The notes beneath the pieces were generated by a model, which made no database searches, was not told where the DNA came from, and worked only from the letters and a program-made list of their open reading frames with translations. A program made the position numbers and the translations under genes. A stretch of 64,000 nucleotides of DNA from Periplaneta americana (lineage: Eukaryota > Arthropoda > Insecta > Blattodea > Blattidae). Positions within the stretch are counted from its first letter, which is position 1; every line of letters begins with the position of its first letter. The stretch covers positions 159,365,455 through 159,429,454 of the forward strand of contig NC_091122.1 in the NCBI RefSeq assembly GCF_040183065.1. The letters run 5' to 3'. This document shows positions 1 to 13,000 of this stretch, one piece after another.

Positions 1-2777
1 GCATGTTGTCTGTGTAGGCAGAGATTTATTCTAAAGTGTTGAACACAGCTTGTTCATATTTAATATCTAGAAGTCAATTTATTCGAGAATGATACACATG
101 AAATACAATATAATAAATTCTAGTAAAAAAATTAATACCTTTTCTTTTGATATCAAAAGCACGAAATTTTGATGAATTCGAAATCGGTTCTAACCAATAC
201 TAGTGCGACTAGTGTTTTATTTAAAAGCATCTTAAACTGTAGAAATGTTTAACCATATAAATTGAAACTGGGCGAGAAATGGTCTATAAATACTGCCTAG
301 AAATCTTTCTTAGGAATCGTTGGTTATTTAAAGCCTCCAAGTAACCCGCAACAGTGTAGGTATGTACGGAGTATAGCGCGGCGTACACTCTTCATGTCAA
401 AACAAAATAAAGCTAGCCGGTTGGAAATGAGTGCTCCAATAGAAGAATATGGTAGGGAGCACTTCATTATATGAGAGAAGAAAACGTATTTTATCACAAA
501 GGAAGATACATTTTCATTTTCAAAACACTTAAAATGTTTACAGTCACTCTTTGTAGACACATAAAGCAAGTAGACAATGTAAATAATGCTTTTACTGTGA
601 TTTATGCTATTATTGTAATTTCCACCATTTACGAATTTATCTATTTATTTATAGATGAATACATACGTAGGCTGTGTCTGCAGTTACTATACGTGGATTG
701 TGGCGTTGACAGTATTGTTGTGGTTTGTTTACATGTTAAGACAGCAAACACACAACACACGACGTGTACGGACGTCAGTCGTCTTTCGTTTTGTGTAAGT
801 TAATGCACAAGATGAATGGGGCACCACAACAAACGGCACATTCTTATGTCCAAAGCTCGGAACTTGGGGACTTGTGTGTCGTGTGCATGAGTAAGGTTAC
901 AGATACAACGTACACAAAGCTCACGCTGCAAGTGCTCAGGGACAGTCGTGTGTACTAAGAAAGTGGTCACATCGAATGGCAGGAAGACGGACGAGGAAAC
1001 TGTGTCATGTCGAAGCCAATGACATTCAGATAATTAATTAGAGATAAACGGTCTGTTTGAAAATAAGAAGATACGTATTATTCGAATGGGTATTGTATAC
1101 GTTTGAAAATATATTTCTTAAAATTTAGGTACAGATTTTCGTGGAGGAATTCTGAGGAGATACATTATTTTCTTCGAATGGAGAGTTTATATTTTGTAAC
1201 TTGTGTCAAACACAAACTAGAGATTGGAAACGGGCATTCATTGAAATACATTGCAGTCCCTTAAATCGGTGGAAAATTTGTCCATAGCCATGGATCAAGT
1301 CAAAGTGGAACCTTCCCTAGTAGTGACATAGAAATTGAAAACTATTTTCGAGACAAATTTAGGATACTTATCTTTCTCAGATACGAGATCAGCTAGCAAC
1401 TACTGAAAATCGAACAGGAAACAGTGACAGTGAAAACATGCAATGCTTTATTTCGGCCTAAGACTTAATAATACAATTACAAACCATTTACCAAATTTGA
1501 ATTTTTTTTTAAATTGAAGCTTTTAAAAAATAAATTTGTAAAATTATCCACGATATAATATAATATTAACAAATGTATTTTTTTTTTTTTTTTACGTTTT
1601 ATTTCTGTCTACTACATTCTTGTTTTTATTGAATATCACTGGCTTCTGTCGAATTGTCAATTTATATTAAATGTGTATTTTTCTCTTTCTTCTTTATTCT
1701 TGCTCTTGTGTTGTATTTATTGGTTTGAATTAAGTTACTTACTGTATTTAGTAAAGTGTCCTTGTAAATTTTATGTTATATTATTGACTAAGACAACACC
1801 GTACACGAGCCTGGCTCTTACGGTAGTGGATAGAAACATTTTTGTTTTATAAATGTAATTTGTATTCAGTAGGTAGCTAGTTAAAATAAATAAAATAAAA
1901 CAATTAATTTTGCTCCCGTCACTTCATGTGACGTGGAAGTAAGTTTCTTTCGTTTCAAATCATGTTTAACTAACAGACGAAGAAGGTATGGGTTCGAAAA
2001 ATATTCGAATGTATGTAGTCATACACTGTAATAAAATATACAGAGCAGAACTGTAAATTTGATATATTTTGCATGTTTATTTATATATATGCTATAAAAT
2101 TACTTGTTTCAACCTACCATAATATTATCATTATGTTGTTCCAGCCAGGAACCACTTTTATAGCAGACCTTACAGTACCTCTGTGCTGGAAGCGGGAGTT
2201 TGTTGACATTGAAGTCCGGTCGCTTAGCCACGTTCAAAGACACAAGTCCCCAAGTTCCGAGCTTTGCTTATGTCATTCATTTTTCATTTTGTTGTTGGAA
2301 AGTTAACATTGTGATACATTTTTGAACTCGCCTTAATGTTTGTAATCAATGTAACATGATTAAAGTATGTAGTGCTATTTGAAAAATTGATGACGTCACG
2401 TGTATCTTGCACCATAATGTAGTTACATGCACTAAATCTCTACACTCATGTTAGCTCCTCGTTCTAACATAACTCTCAAAAACAAAAATTCCAATACCTA
2501 TCCAAACAAAAACGTTATAATAGGTGAACAAGATACTTGTAAATGGGACACTCTGTATAAGCCTATGTTTTTGCTTTGCAAGATCTTCTACTCGAGAACA
2601 AAATATTAGTTAACTGTCCAATTTTGTGAACATAATAATACTGTACTTAATCTAAATAACAATGTAATTAAACTAAATGGCCATTTCTGTAGATACGAGG
2701 CATCACTTCTAGTATCGATAGCAATTCGACAAAGTAATTGAATTCTTGTCAAAGGCGTAAAAAGGATAATAGAATAG

Positions 2778-2780
<3 letters not shown>
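1..2780. other. AT-rich spacer with a 27-bp inverted repeat
   Basis: No convincing exon. A perfect 27-bp inverted repeat lies at 851-877 and 2240-2266 (core AAGCTCGGAACTTGGGGA), 1.36 kb apart, probably arms of an unrecognised transposon. The short open frames here have no family features. Confidence 0.45.

Positions 2781-2850
<70 letters not shown>
2781..2850. repeat. (TAA)n microsatellite
   Basis: About 70 bp of uninterrupted TAA repeat, next to a SINE, as is common where SINE or LINE tails expand. Confidence 0.95.
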
Positions 2851-2852
<2 letters not shown>

Positions 2853-2879
2853 GATAAACATTATATATCTCACACGAGG

Positions 2880-3358
2880 TACTAGCAGCGCCCGTAACCT
2901 AACGCTACCGCGTTAGTCTTCCATTTAGGCGGCCTGGGTTCGATTCTCCTTCCATTTGTAGTGGACAAAACAGATATGGCAGATGGTTTCTCACAGCGTA
3001 CTCAAACACTCGTCATCTGCCCCTCATTTGCAACACTTTAAAATAGACTGGGGTGAATTCTTGGGGGTAGCGCGGATTTCCGATGCTGATGTAGAAAGGT
3101 CATGGGGCTTGTGCCCAAGGGCTTATCAGGCTACTCGTCTGCGGATGGAACCTGATTATCTGGGCTGAGGCAAGATTACCCACTTGTCAGCGTCGGATTC
3201 ACCCAGACCACCTGTTGGACTTGGACAGTCATCGCAAATATAGGAAGAACAATGAGTCAAGGGCCTAAGTTTAAGAAGGACCCGTTCCGGGTCCAGCCAT
3301 CGAAAAACCAGGCAAACATAGGAGGTACAGAAGCCCAAGAAAGTGACTTCCACACACC
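2880..3358 (+). repeat. tRNA-derived SINE-like repeat
   Basis: A GGCCTGGGTTCGATTC block at 2929-2944 is a pol III B-box (GGTTCGATTC) in a tRNA-like head, preceded by a possible A-box. The body runs up to gene A's first visible exon. Boundaries are approximate. Confidence 0.45.
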
Positions 3359-3419
3359 GCTCGAGTTGCGTCTAAAACTTATAAACACGAAACTAAATAA
3401 ATGGTCGCTTTCACTGCAG

Positions 3420-3592
3420 GATACGGTTTGACGGAGTCCGGAGGTACCACAACAATTATGGAAAAGGATGGTACCAAATACGAATCAGTAGGAGGCCCCA
3501 TACCTAACACAGAGGTAAAGGTTTGGCATGTAGAGACGGGACTTGATTTGGGACACCAAGAAGTGGGCGAAGTCTGCATTCGAGGACCACAG
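3420..3592 (+). CDS. Gene A exon: end of the AMP-binding domain (GYGLTES motif)
   Basis: The exon starts after a TTTCACTGCAG acceptor in phase 1 and ends at CAG|GTAATA. It is 173 bp, the same as gene B exon 6. It encodes the family motif GYGLTES, which helps form the adenylate and acyl pocket, then [14 protein letters not shown] and GEVCIRGPQ. Only 29 of 58 residues match gene B here. The open frame extends a little upstream to an ATG at 3401, but that ATG is intronic. Confidence 0.88.
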
Positions 3593-6500
3593 GTAATAGC
3601 CTATTGCCTATTGGCACAACGCCTTCAAATAAGAATTATGAATTTCTGTATAACTATTACACTTTTACTACGTCATACTATTATTGATCAATAAAACGGT
3701 ACGAAAGGACGTCTTTCAACCAATCATGGCTGCTTATCGCACAATTTTATCGCTTCTCTAGCATTTGTTTAATTTTATCGCTTCCCTAGTATTTGTTTGT
3801 TTTTATCACTACTCTAGCATTTGTTCCTTTGTCAACATTTCAAACTGCAAATTCTTTACGGCACTATAAAACATGCTTTGCGATCGTAATTTGTTTCCCG
3901 CATAAATAGTCGACTGAAAATGGCGGCTCCGTTCAAACATTTTGGTGAAGGTAACATTACTTACTTACTAATGGCTTTTAAGGAACCCGAAGGTTCATTG
4001 CAACCCTCACATTAGCCCTCCATCGGTCCCTATCCTGAGCAAGATTAATCCAGTCCCTACCATCATATCCCACCTCCCTCAAATCCATTTTAATATTATT
4101 CTCCCATCTACGTCTCGGCCTCCCTAAAGGTCTTATTCCCTTCGGCCTCCTGGATTCGCCCATATGTGCTACATGCCAAGGTAACATTAGTGAAATAAAA
4201 TTTTAGCAAGTCAATTAATATCTATTTTATTGTATTAGAGTACTTTATTTCTTCTAATCTTTATAAACTTTCTCCTGTTTTTTATCACCTTCCCACCATT
4301 TGTTTCGTTGTTTGCCAACATTTCAAACTGCAAATTCTTTACAGTAATATAAAACATGCTTTGCGATCGTCATTTGTTTACAGTCAACTGAAAATGGCGG
4401 CTCCGTTCAAACGTTTTGGTGAAGCTAACATTAGTGAAATGAATTTCGTGTTCCACTCGCAGATTTATCGATAAAATCAAGTCCTGTAGTGAGATTACTG
4501 TTGATAAAATATGCTTATAATAAATAACTCAATAATACTCTTCTTCCACAGTCTAAATTCATACAATGGAGGAAAAGTGAATAAGTCACCGTATGACGTA
4601 GACTAATGTAACGATAAATACGCATGCGTAAAATCGTTCAACTGTTCAGTCTTCAGATTTAGGGAATTTTTCATTCTGTACAAAATAATTTTTCTTGGTT
4701 TTAAATTTCTTTCATGACGAACAAGATATAGATAGGTCAAAACAATTGATTTACTATTAATGTGAATTGTGTAGTAAAAAGAAAGTAAGTTTCAATGGAA
4801 ACACGAATTTATTTTGTGTCAGGTCATGAAAGGATACTTCAACCGTCCTGATGCGACTGCTGAAGCTATCGATGGAGAAGGATGGCTACACACAGGAGAC
4901 CTGGGATATTATGACGAGGAAGGAAAATTCTACATCGTTGACAGGTCTAAAGAGTTAATCAAAGTCAAAGGATTCCAGGTAATTCAGCGATGAAATATTT
5001 AAAATGAAACCTGAACTTTCTACAGGCCTAGTTGCAACAGAGTTGGATTCATAAATCTGTTCATTAAAAAATGATAATTTATAGAATAAATTTACTACTT
5101 GCATAATCAGTAGACCCCTAGGCCGGGTGCACACAGAATCAGACGCGGCGCGACGGTCGCGAGGAGACACAAGGAGACACGAAGAGACAAGATCGAATGA
5201 CTGCTAGAAGTTCGTCGCGAGGAGACTGTCTGATAGCTGCAGTGTACTGCGCATGCGTTAATAGTGGCTATGATTGCACGCTTTCCTTATCTACAAAAAA
5301 TACTATTGTTGTGTAGTGCACATTATTCATAATGGAGCTCGATGCGGATAAATTAGTTGATTTAGTACAGGAAAGATACATTCTGTACAATTTTTGAAAC
5401 AATATCACGAGAATAATGTGGTTTCTAAAAATATGTGAAAAATTGCAAATGAGATGAAAGCACCAGGTGAATAATAATTTATAATAATAACGCTGCGTAA
5501 CGAATGTTAACATTTTTTTTTGCGCTAGGCATGTGATATATGTTTTCTATATAATTTCAGCCTCCTGAATACGAATAAGACAATAAAAACAGTTGTTGGT
5601 TACGGTTTTTGAGAAATGTTGGAATTTATATTTATTCAAAATATTGTTTTATATAATGACAATAAGGCTAAATATTCACTGTTCAGAAGATTACAGCTTT
5701 CTTTTTCTGCATTTTCTTTTACACTGGGTATCAGGTACATCACGAGCTAAAGTCCAACAATAGTCTGCTAGCATATTGGTACACCATTGTCCTTGGTATC
5801 TTTTTTCCATAGTTGAAATTTCTTGATGGAAGCGCTCATCATGCTCATCACTGAAATCGCACAATTCTCGGGGGGAAAAAAAAGTCAAGATGTGAGTGAA
5901 GGAAGTGAATTTTCAGGGAAATTTTACAACCCCTAGTTTAATACGCCAACAGTAAATTTTTCACTAGTTCTTCATAGTTCTCACTTCTACAGTTATCCAG
6001 AAAATTAATTCAACCTCCTTGAATGCTATCCAGACGGCTGTCTCTTTTCCTTCCTGCAAAGATTCGAAGTGATTGTCCTTCATTATTTCTCTAATTTGTG
6101 GTCCATTGAGAACTCCCTCCTTTATTTTTGAATCACTAATAGCAGGAAATGTTAAGGAATGCGCGCTGGTCCGAGTCCTCATGGGGGAAGAAATTTTCTC
6201 ATGAAATTTCGGCCAGTGTATGGGACCGGTGCCCACCTAGCATCGTGATGCACTTGGGAAGCTACGATAGGTAGCGAAAACCGGTTTCGAAAGCCAGATA
6301 TAATGACTGGGGGGATCATCGTGCTAACCACACGATACCTCCATTCTAGTTGGATGATCGTCCACCTCTGTTTTGGCATGTGGACGTGAGGCCAGCAGCC
6401 GGCTGGTCGGTCTGGGTTCTTCACGGGGTGTAGCGCCACGGATTATTATTAGCAGGAAATTTTTCCTGGATATTTTTAAATGTTTCAGTTTTATAATTTA

Positions 6501-9500
6501 TCCCTTTAACAAAATTCTTCATTAACTCTAACTTATTGTGTAAAAGGGGTAAAATTACTTCGCTTTGAGGTACAAGGGGTTGATGTATAATATTTTTCTT
6601 CCTTGGCTCTAGTGATTGTCGTTTTATTTTATAATGCTTATCTCGAGCGCGAGTCCACACCTGTGGAGTAACGGTCAGCGCGTCTGGCCGCGAAACCAGG
6701 TGGCCCGGGTTCGAATCCAGGTCGGGGCAAGTTACCTGGTTGAGGTTTTTTCTGGGGGTTTCCCTCAACTCAATACGAGCAAATGCTGAGTAACTTTCGG
6801 TGTTGGATCCCGGACTCATTTCATCGGCATTATTGTCTTCATTTCATTCAGACGCTAAATAACACATATGTTGAAAAAGCGTCGTAAAATAACCCAATAA
6901 AATAAAAATAAAATATCTCGAGCGCGACTGTCCAATTCGTACAGAAAGCAGCAAAATTTTGTGTAGCCTAATTGCATTCCAAAAAGCAATGCCACAACCT
7001 TCAAATCCGCACATATAAACCATTCGTACTTTGAATATTATCATTAAAGCACACTTTAAAGAAATACACGTCTTACACAGAATAGTAACACCACAGAAAT
7101 ATCCTGGTAAACTGAAGCGTTTTCATACGGCGAACCTGTTTCTTCCCCTCCAAATGGAACCGAAAAGGGCAATAAAACAATTTCCGCTTCTAGAAGTGGT
7201 TTTAATAAGAAAGAAGTGCGCACAAACGTGCAATTGAGTTTGGTATGAGTTACTTTTCTTTACTATATTCCATTAGTGACTTCGTTCTATTCACACATTT
7301 ACTAAAATGATATTTTGGACACACTTCGTAGCACAGTTTGCACACGCATTCGGGGGAGATCTTCTGCACGGTTTGTGGTGAAAACCGTGAACTGCTAGCC
7401 TTGTTATGGCGCTTCGTAAATTGTTGTTCGGTGGTTTTGACATGGTGATATATTGCAAAATATAAACTACAGTAATGTAATTAAAGCTCACCGTGAAAGA
7501 AATGCACATCTCAAGTAAAATCAGGTAAACTCAAGTGAATTTATACCGCGAACCTGTTTCACTCCCTCGAAAAGACTCGTAGAAGGACAATAAAATAATT
7601 TCCCTTTCTACAAGTGCTTCTAACATGGTGCCCTACTTATACTAATATTGTTTTCACATAATGGGTCTTCACATTTGTAAAACAAAATAGTTACACACGA
7701 AATATGGTGATTTTTTTTTAATAAAATGCATAGAAAATTAATTATATTGTGCATCTCGAAAACCCGAAGTGATGGAACATTTTGCTTGTTATTTATTAAT
7801 TCAGGAGGTCGAAATTAGTAAGAATTTGTTAGTTTTATGTCTGGCGCAAAATGACTGTTGACCAGTGTAATTTGTAGTAAGCCTAATTCTCTGCTCTATA
7901 CTATCATCATTATTGATTTAATAGATTATTTTTCTTTATTGTGAGTCGTGAAGTAGTCATAAACATAAAAAATGACGTTTGTGCAGTACATTTTAATTTT
8001 AAGACTCTTTCAATCGTATAGATTTTTAGGAGCTTGCGTCCTTAGGAAATAATAAGCAAATACAATAGAATTTTTCATATAGACAGTCCTCTGTTATTGA
8101 CGCCATTTTCTAGCCTAGGCCAGTTTTCCAAACCCACACAGCCAGCAAATCAGTTGTCGCGAGCAGACAGTTTTAAGCTGTCGCGAGGCGTTGTAAAGCA
8201 AAACGTAGCGTCGCGCCGCACCGTGTCGCGTCGCGTCTGATTCTGTGTGCACCCGGCCTTAAGAAATTATATTAGTGGAAATATAATCAGAGAAGAAATA
8301 CTTGTGATTCTTTTCTTCAGGCATATTTACAGGCAGATTCTGGTTACAACTTTCATACAGGAACGTTTCCTTTGATAAATTATAGAACGTGATTTGTATT
8401 CTAACCGGTCTAAGGGCCAAATTCACCAAGCTTATTTAATTTTAATTGTTACTAAAATCGTTTTTAATTGACACTTAAAGAGACAATGCATTTCATCAAC
8501 ACAAATTGTGCTTTAAGCTCTCATTAAACTATATTTAAGTTAATTGGCCAATATTTGGTCACTTAAATAATTAATCCTGCATTAACGACAATATTGTCAT
8601 CATGGAGAGGACAATGATGCACTTGATATTTGAAAATAATAATTTCTCACCAAGACGGGCGAGGACAATTTCTGAAAGAGAATATCATTTTAATACAATA
8701 AACGAAAAAGGTTTGCAAATGAGGTTTATCCTAAGCAAAACATAATCATTGTATATTCTGAATAGTGCAGAAGGCGATATGGAATTTCCAACTGGTAGTT
8801 AAGTACTTCATAATATTATTTAAATGATAAATTTATTGAAGAAACGTTTAATCAATCTTCGGTTGCCTAAAGTGTGGGAATTAAAGTAATATGAATAACA
8901 AATTTATCATGCAGGCCTAATATTACATTTAAAAGCATTTAAATAACGCAAGTCCATGAAGTCTTTCCATTTCGCTTGTTGCACGATATTGCCTTGCATA
9001 TACTCTCTTTTTATTCAGTTTTTCTTCAATATTGCTGAAGACATTGGGATGAGGGCTTCTTTTTAGACTGAAATCTCTTTTTACTTCTGCTTCTACCTTT
9101 CTTCTTAAGTCTGCCAACCCGTCTTTTTGTTTTCGATGATATTAATAAGTTTTGAGATTACTTCTGTTTATGATGACATTTTGCTGTCGTAATATAACAA
9201 ATGAACTCACTATAAAGGTCACTGCTTACAATAACAGCACATGGTCTTCGAAATTAAGATTTTACTATAATTATTTCGAAGGCCATTATGACTTAATTCG
9301 GAGTTAAATTAATTGACTTTACTTTAAATACTTATTAGCTTGGTGAAATGTAAATTAATTAAATATGATTTAATTTCCGTGTTTAAGTTAAATTACAATT
9401 AGTTAATTGTGGATTAGTAACATGTTGGTAAAATAAGCCCTAAGTGACGTTGTAGGATCATGGTAATATAAATAATTTCGTTTTCTTCTATTTAGGCCTA

Positions 9501-9946
9501 TGCCATGATGTTGCCTTAGAGATTTTTTTAAACATTATGAAGTTCATGCGAATAAGTAGAGAATCTTGTTTACAGACTACATCACCTGGCATTGAACTCA
9601 TGGCCAATGCACTGAAACCTCATCTCAGTTTATATGCAGCTGTCGTTGTATTACGTTAGGCTTATTTGGGTCAAACATAACGTACAGACAGTAATTTTGG
9701 TTTTTTTAGTTTCTTGTTATCACGGGAAAATTTACATTAAGAGAATTTCCTGATACGTTTTTCATCCATGGAAGGGCAAATGAAAATGGAAGAAAAGCTG
9801 CAAGGTTTTAGCAGTCATAAATATAATTTACGATGCAGGCTATCTCATACCATGGTTATAAGAATTCACAAACTTTTGCAGGAAACAGGGGTTCCGTAAT
9901 GAAACTTAAAAAATATAGCTTTGAGTTCGATGCTAGCTGTCTACAC

Positions 9947-10011
<65 letters not shown>

Positions 10012-13000
10012 AGGCTTGAAACTAACAAACGGAACGTTTTCTAACAAAGGGTCCCAAATCAAAATTCTTCACATTGATCACATTAATTACTGCTACAATT
10101 TGCAACCAAATTTCAGAATCACCCGGTACATATATAGGCTACATAATGAACCGTAAGTAATGACATTAATTTTTTCAAATATTTCAAACAAAAAAATTGA
10201 ATACAATTTTGCTCGTTTTTGCTTCCTTTTCGAGATAAAAATTGTTTTATATGAAAAATTTCATGGCGTATTTTGGAAAAGCCAGTGATTGAATTCCCAA
10301 TATACTCGGTCAAATAAATTTAAGAGAGCAGTGTATTAAGATAATAGATTATTGAAAGAATTTTAGTTTTGTCCTTTAAGTGTGCACAAGTTTCAACCGA
10401 ACAAATTATAATGTAACATTGAATAATTCCTTTGCAGAACGAAAAGTTACATTATTTGTTCGGATTAAATTTCTGTGCATTCTGGTTGGTGGAAGCGGCA
10501 GCCAATCAGGAAATGCGCCTGGCGGTCGGGACTAGGAACTAGCTCCTGATTGGCCCGCAGCAGGAAGCCCTACTTTTGCATATATACTGGCTAGAAATGG
10601 TACCACATCACTTCATTCCATGAAGAAGATGGCAGAGCTAGCCGTCGAAATCTTGGAAGCTAATCTAAAACTCACCTGGCTGAGAACCCGAGAAGAGTTA
10701 TTCTACATCAAACGCCGGGAAAGCCTCAAGTCATATAACGCTATGAAATGTTTAATACAAAAACCATTTTTATCTCGAAAAGGAAGTAAAAACGGGCAAA
10801 ATTGTAGATTAATCAGGCCTCTTACGTCACGAGGCGCTGTCATACGACATCATAAGACGCTGGCGAGTATGATGTCACATGTCGTCATGACGTTGCATGA
10901 AGTATGACGTAACAAGGTTGTCTCCGCCCCTTGGAGCCGAATCATATATGGCGTGTCGGGTGCATGTATGACGTAAAGAGAGAGAGCCTACAAGGGGCTG
11001 AAATGATGTATTGCGTGCCGTTGTACATCTGGGGCATGTATGACTTGAGGTGGAGGGGTCGGGTGCATGTATGACGTGATGCCGCCAGTGGGTAATGACA
11101 CACCTGGGAAGGCTGAACTGGCCCTACGTTGATGTGACTTTACCTTCTTGGATTGCATCTTCTGTAAACGCGATTAATACTTAATTATGCATAACTGTTG
11201 GTTGCACGGCTTGCTCCGAAAGGGAAGTGAAGCTATGAGTCTCGTATCGCTGAAAGAAGGCTCGAGACAAAATTTTTCTCGCCCATTTCCCCTTGCCCAT
11301 ATTGAATTTCGAAAGTGGATAACTTCAGAAGTTTAAAGGGTCATTAAATACTGTACATCACCATCACTACTACTACTACTATCACTTTATTGAACAAAAT
11401 ACGTTTCTTTCTCTTCTACCATGTAAGACAGAGTTGCTTCCTATATTTGTATCTCATTATAAGGGAATTCGGGGGAATATGGGCAATATTAAGTTTTCAT
11501 GTCAAAACTCTTGCAAAGAATTATGTTTCTTCGCTAATAACGGTTAGTATAAAGTGAGAGTATCGTAATGGTTGCTGTACGATGCGCGCTATGCAGTACT
11601 GTCTCGTATTGTTAAAACAGCCATCTAAATCGTGAGTATTGACTTCCAAGTATACTAAAATTTCACAATACTTATTTTAGATATGTTATATGCAGTAGAT
11701 TACACATGAACTTTAGAAAATAGTTTAAATCTAATAGTATACATACAAAATACACATCTTTAACTGCCGTTTTATTGCGTCAGAAGTTGTTTTGTGAATA
11801 GTTTACGGTAGTGCCAATTGTTCAAAGTAAACCCTACATGTCGGGGTAATATGGGCGCTAATGTTCGGGGGAATATGGGCTAGCATTACAGTTCATGAAA
11901 CTGACTCTTCAAGCTTGATGAAAATGGCCTACAAATGATTACAAGAGCGAAAGATGTCATTGCACCCAAAGCACACAAAGTGGTGCATTGCATTTACTCT
12001 AAAGAAAAGGGAAAAACCATTACCCTTGTGGCCTGCTTCAATGCAGCAGGGAACTACTTTTCTCCAAGTATCATTATAAATCGAGTGAGGGCAATAATTA
12101 CTGAAAGAAGAGCTGCCTTCTACCAGTAAGTTGTACTCCAACAAGCAGTCTGCCTACATTAACGGAGATACGAGGTACAATCATTAAATTTCGAGACTTG
12201 TCCCATAAGTGGAAATAAAACTACCTCATTTAAATGTGGCTGCCATCACCTTCAAGGTAGTCGTCTTGGGCAGCTATACACTGATCCCAGCGTGTCTGCC
12301 ATTTTTGGAATGCCTCCTGGAAGTCGCGTTCTTGAAGCCTGTCAAGCACCTTCTGCGATTCGCGTTGGATCTCCTCCACAGTGCTAAAACAGTGACCCTT
12401 TAGCTTGAATTTCATCTTCGGAAACAAAAAAAAAAAAAGTCGCAGGTGGCCAAATCTGGTGAATACGGGAGTGAGGAACGACGACCATCTCATTAAGAGT
12501 GCAAGACTGGAGTGTTGCGAGAGCTCTGTGAGCTGGAGCAGTGTCGTCATGGAGCATCCATTTGTTCTTTGTCCAGAGCTGTAGTCATTCATATTCAAAA
12601 TGGACGTGAGGATCATTATGCACAATTTGTCGAATTTTTTCGACATTTTCGCCAGTGTTACACGTGCGTGGTCGACCTGGCATCTCGTCGTCCTTCAGCG
12701 ATGTTTTGCCATTTCTGAAGCACGAGTGCCACTCGAAACATCTCGCCTGAATCACTGCTTCATTCCCGTAGGCTTGCTTCAACATTCCATGGGTTACGGT
12801 TGCCGATTTCCCAAAGAATTTGACGTTGGCTCTCTGCTTCAGTTCCGAGTCCATCGCATTTCGCAAGTGCGCGGATGCACGTGCAACAACACCTTGTGTA
12901 ACACAGGTTTCAATGAAGAGAGCGCTTCGAAACTTCGTGTCGCGTCTTTTCAAGGTCGTCTAGTGTCACTGCTGCGCACGCGTGTCAATCACGTGATCCT

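Larger units (their letters stand above)
5688..6960 (-). pseudogene. Relic of a repeated arthropod gene (ERFHQ..MEKRYQG..MLADYCW family)
   Basis: Minus-strand fragments read, in order, [52 protein letters not shown], and [20 protein letters not shown] followed by [13 protein letters not shown] and a basic C-terminus. I recognise this as a multi-copy arthropod protein of unknown function that behaves like mobile DNA. Two SINEs (6151-6449 and 6653-6913) interrupt it, and it contains stops and frame changes. Confidence 0.65.
5121..8258. mobile_element. Harbinger-like DNA transposon, 3.1 kb, with MADF-type exon
   Basis: Terminal inverted repeats of over 30 bp: left begins GGCCGGGTGCACACAGAATC, right ends with its reverse complement, one mismatch in the next dozen bases. 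Flanking triplets CTA and TTA fit the 3-bp TWA-like duplication of PIF/Harbinger elements. Inside are a decayed MADF-type exon (5332-5466), a minus-strand relic of a repeated arthropod gene (5688-6960) with two SINEs, and a degenerate direct repeat (about 7020-7210 and 7440-7630). No DDE nuclease was recognised, so the copy is non-autonomous. Confidence 0.75.

Noticed and set aside
471-958. Overlapping 110-aa and 64-aa open frames
   Set aside because: No domain, no splice context and shared with an inverted-repeat region; composition looks non-coding.
9833-10156. 107-aa frame with Tyr-Ile repeats
   Set aside because: Reads through a TA microsatellite.
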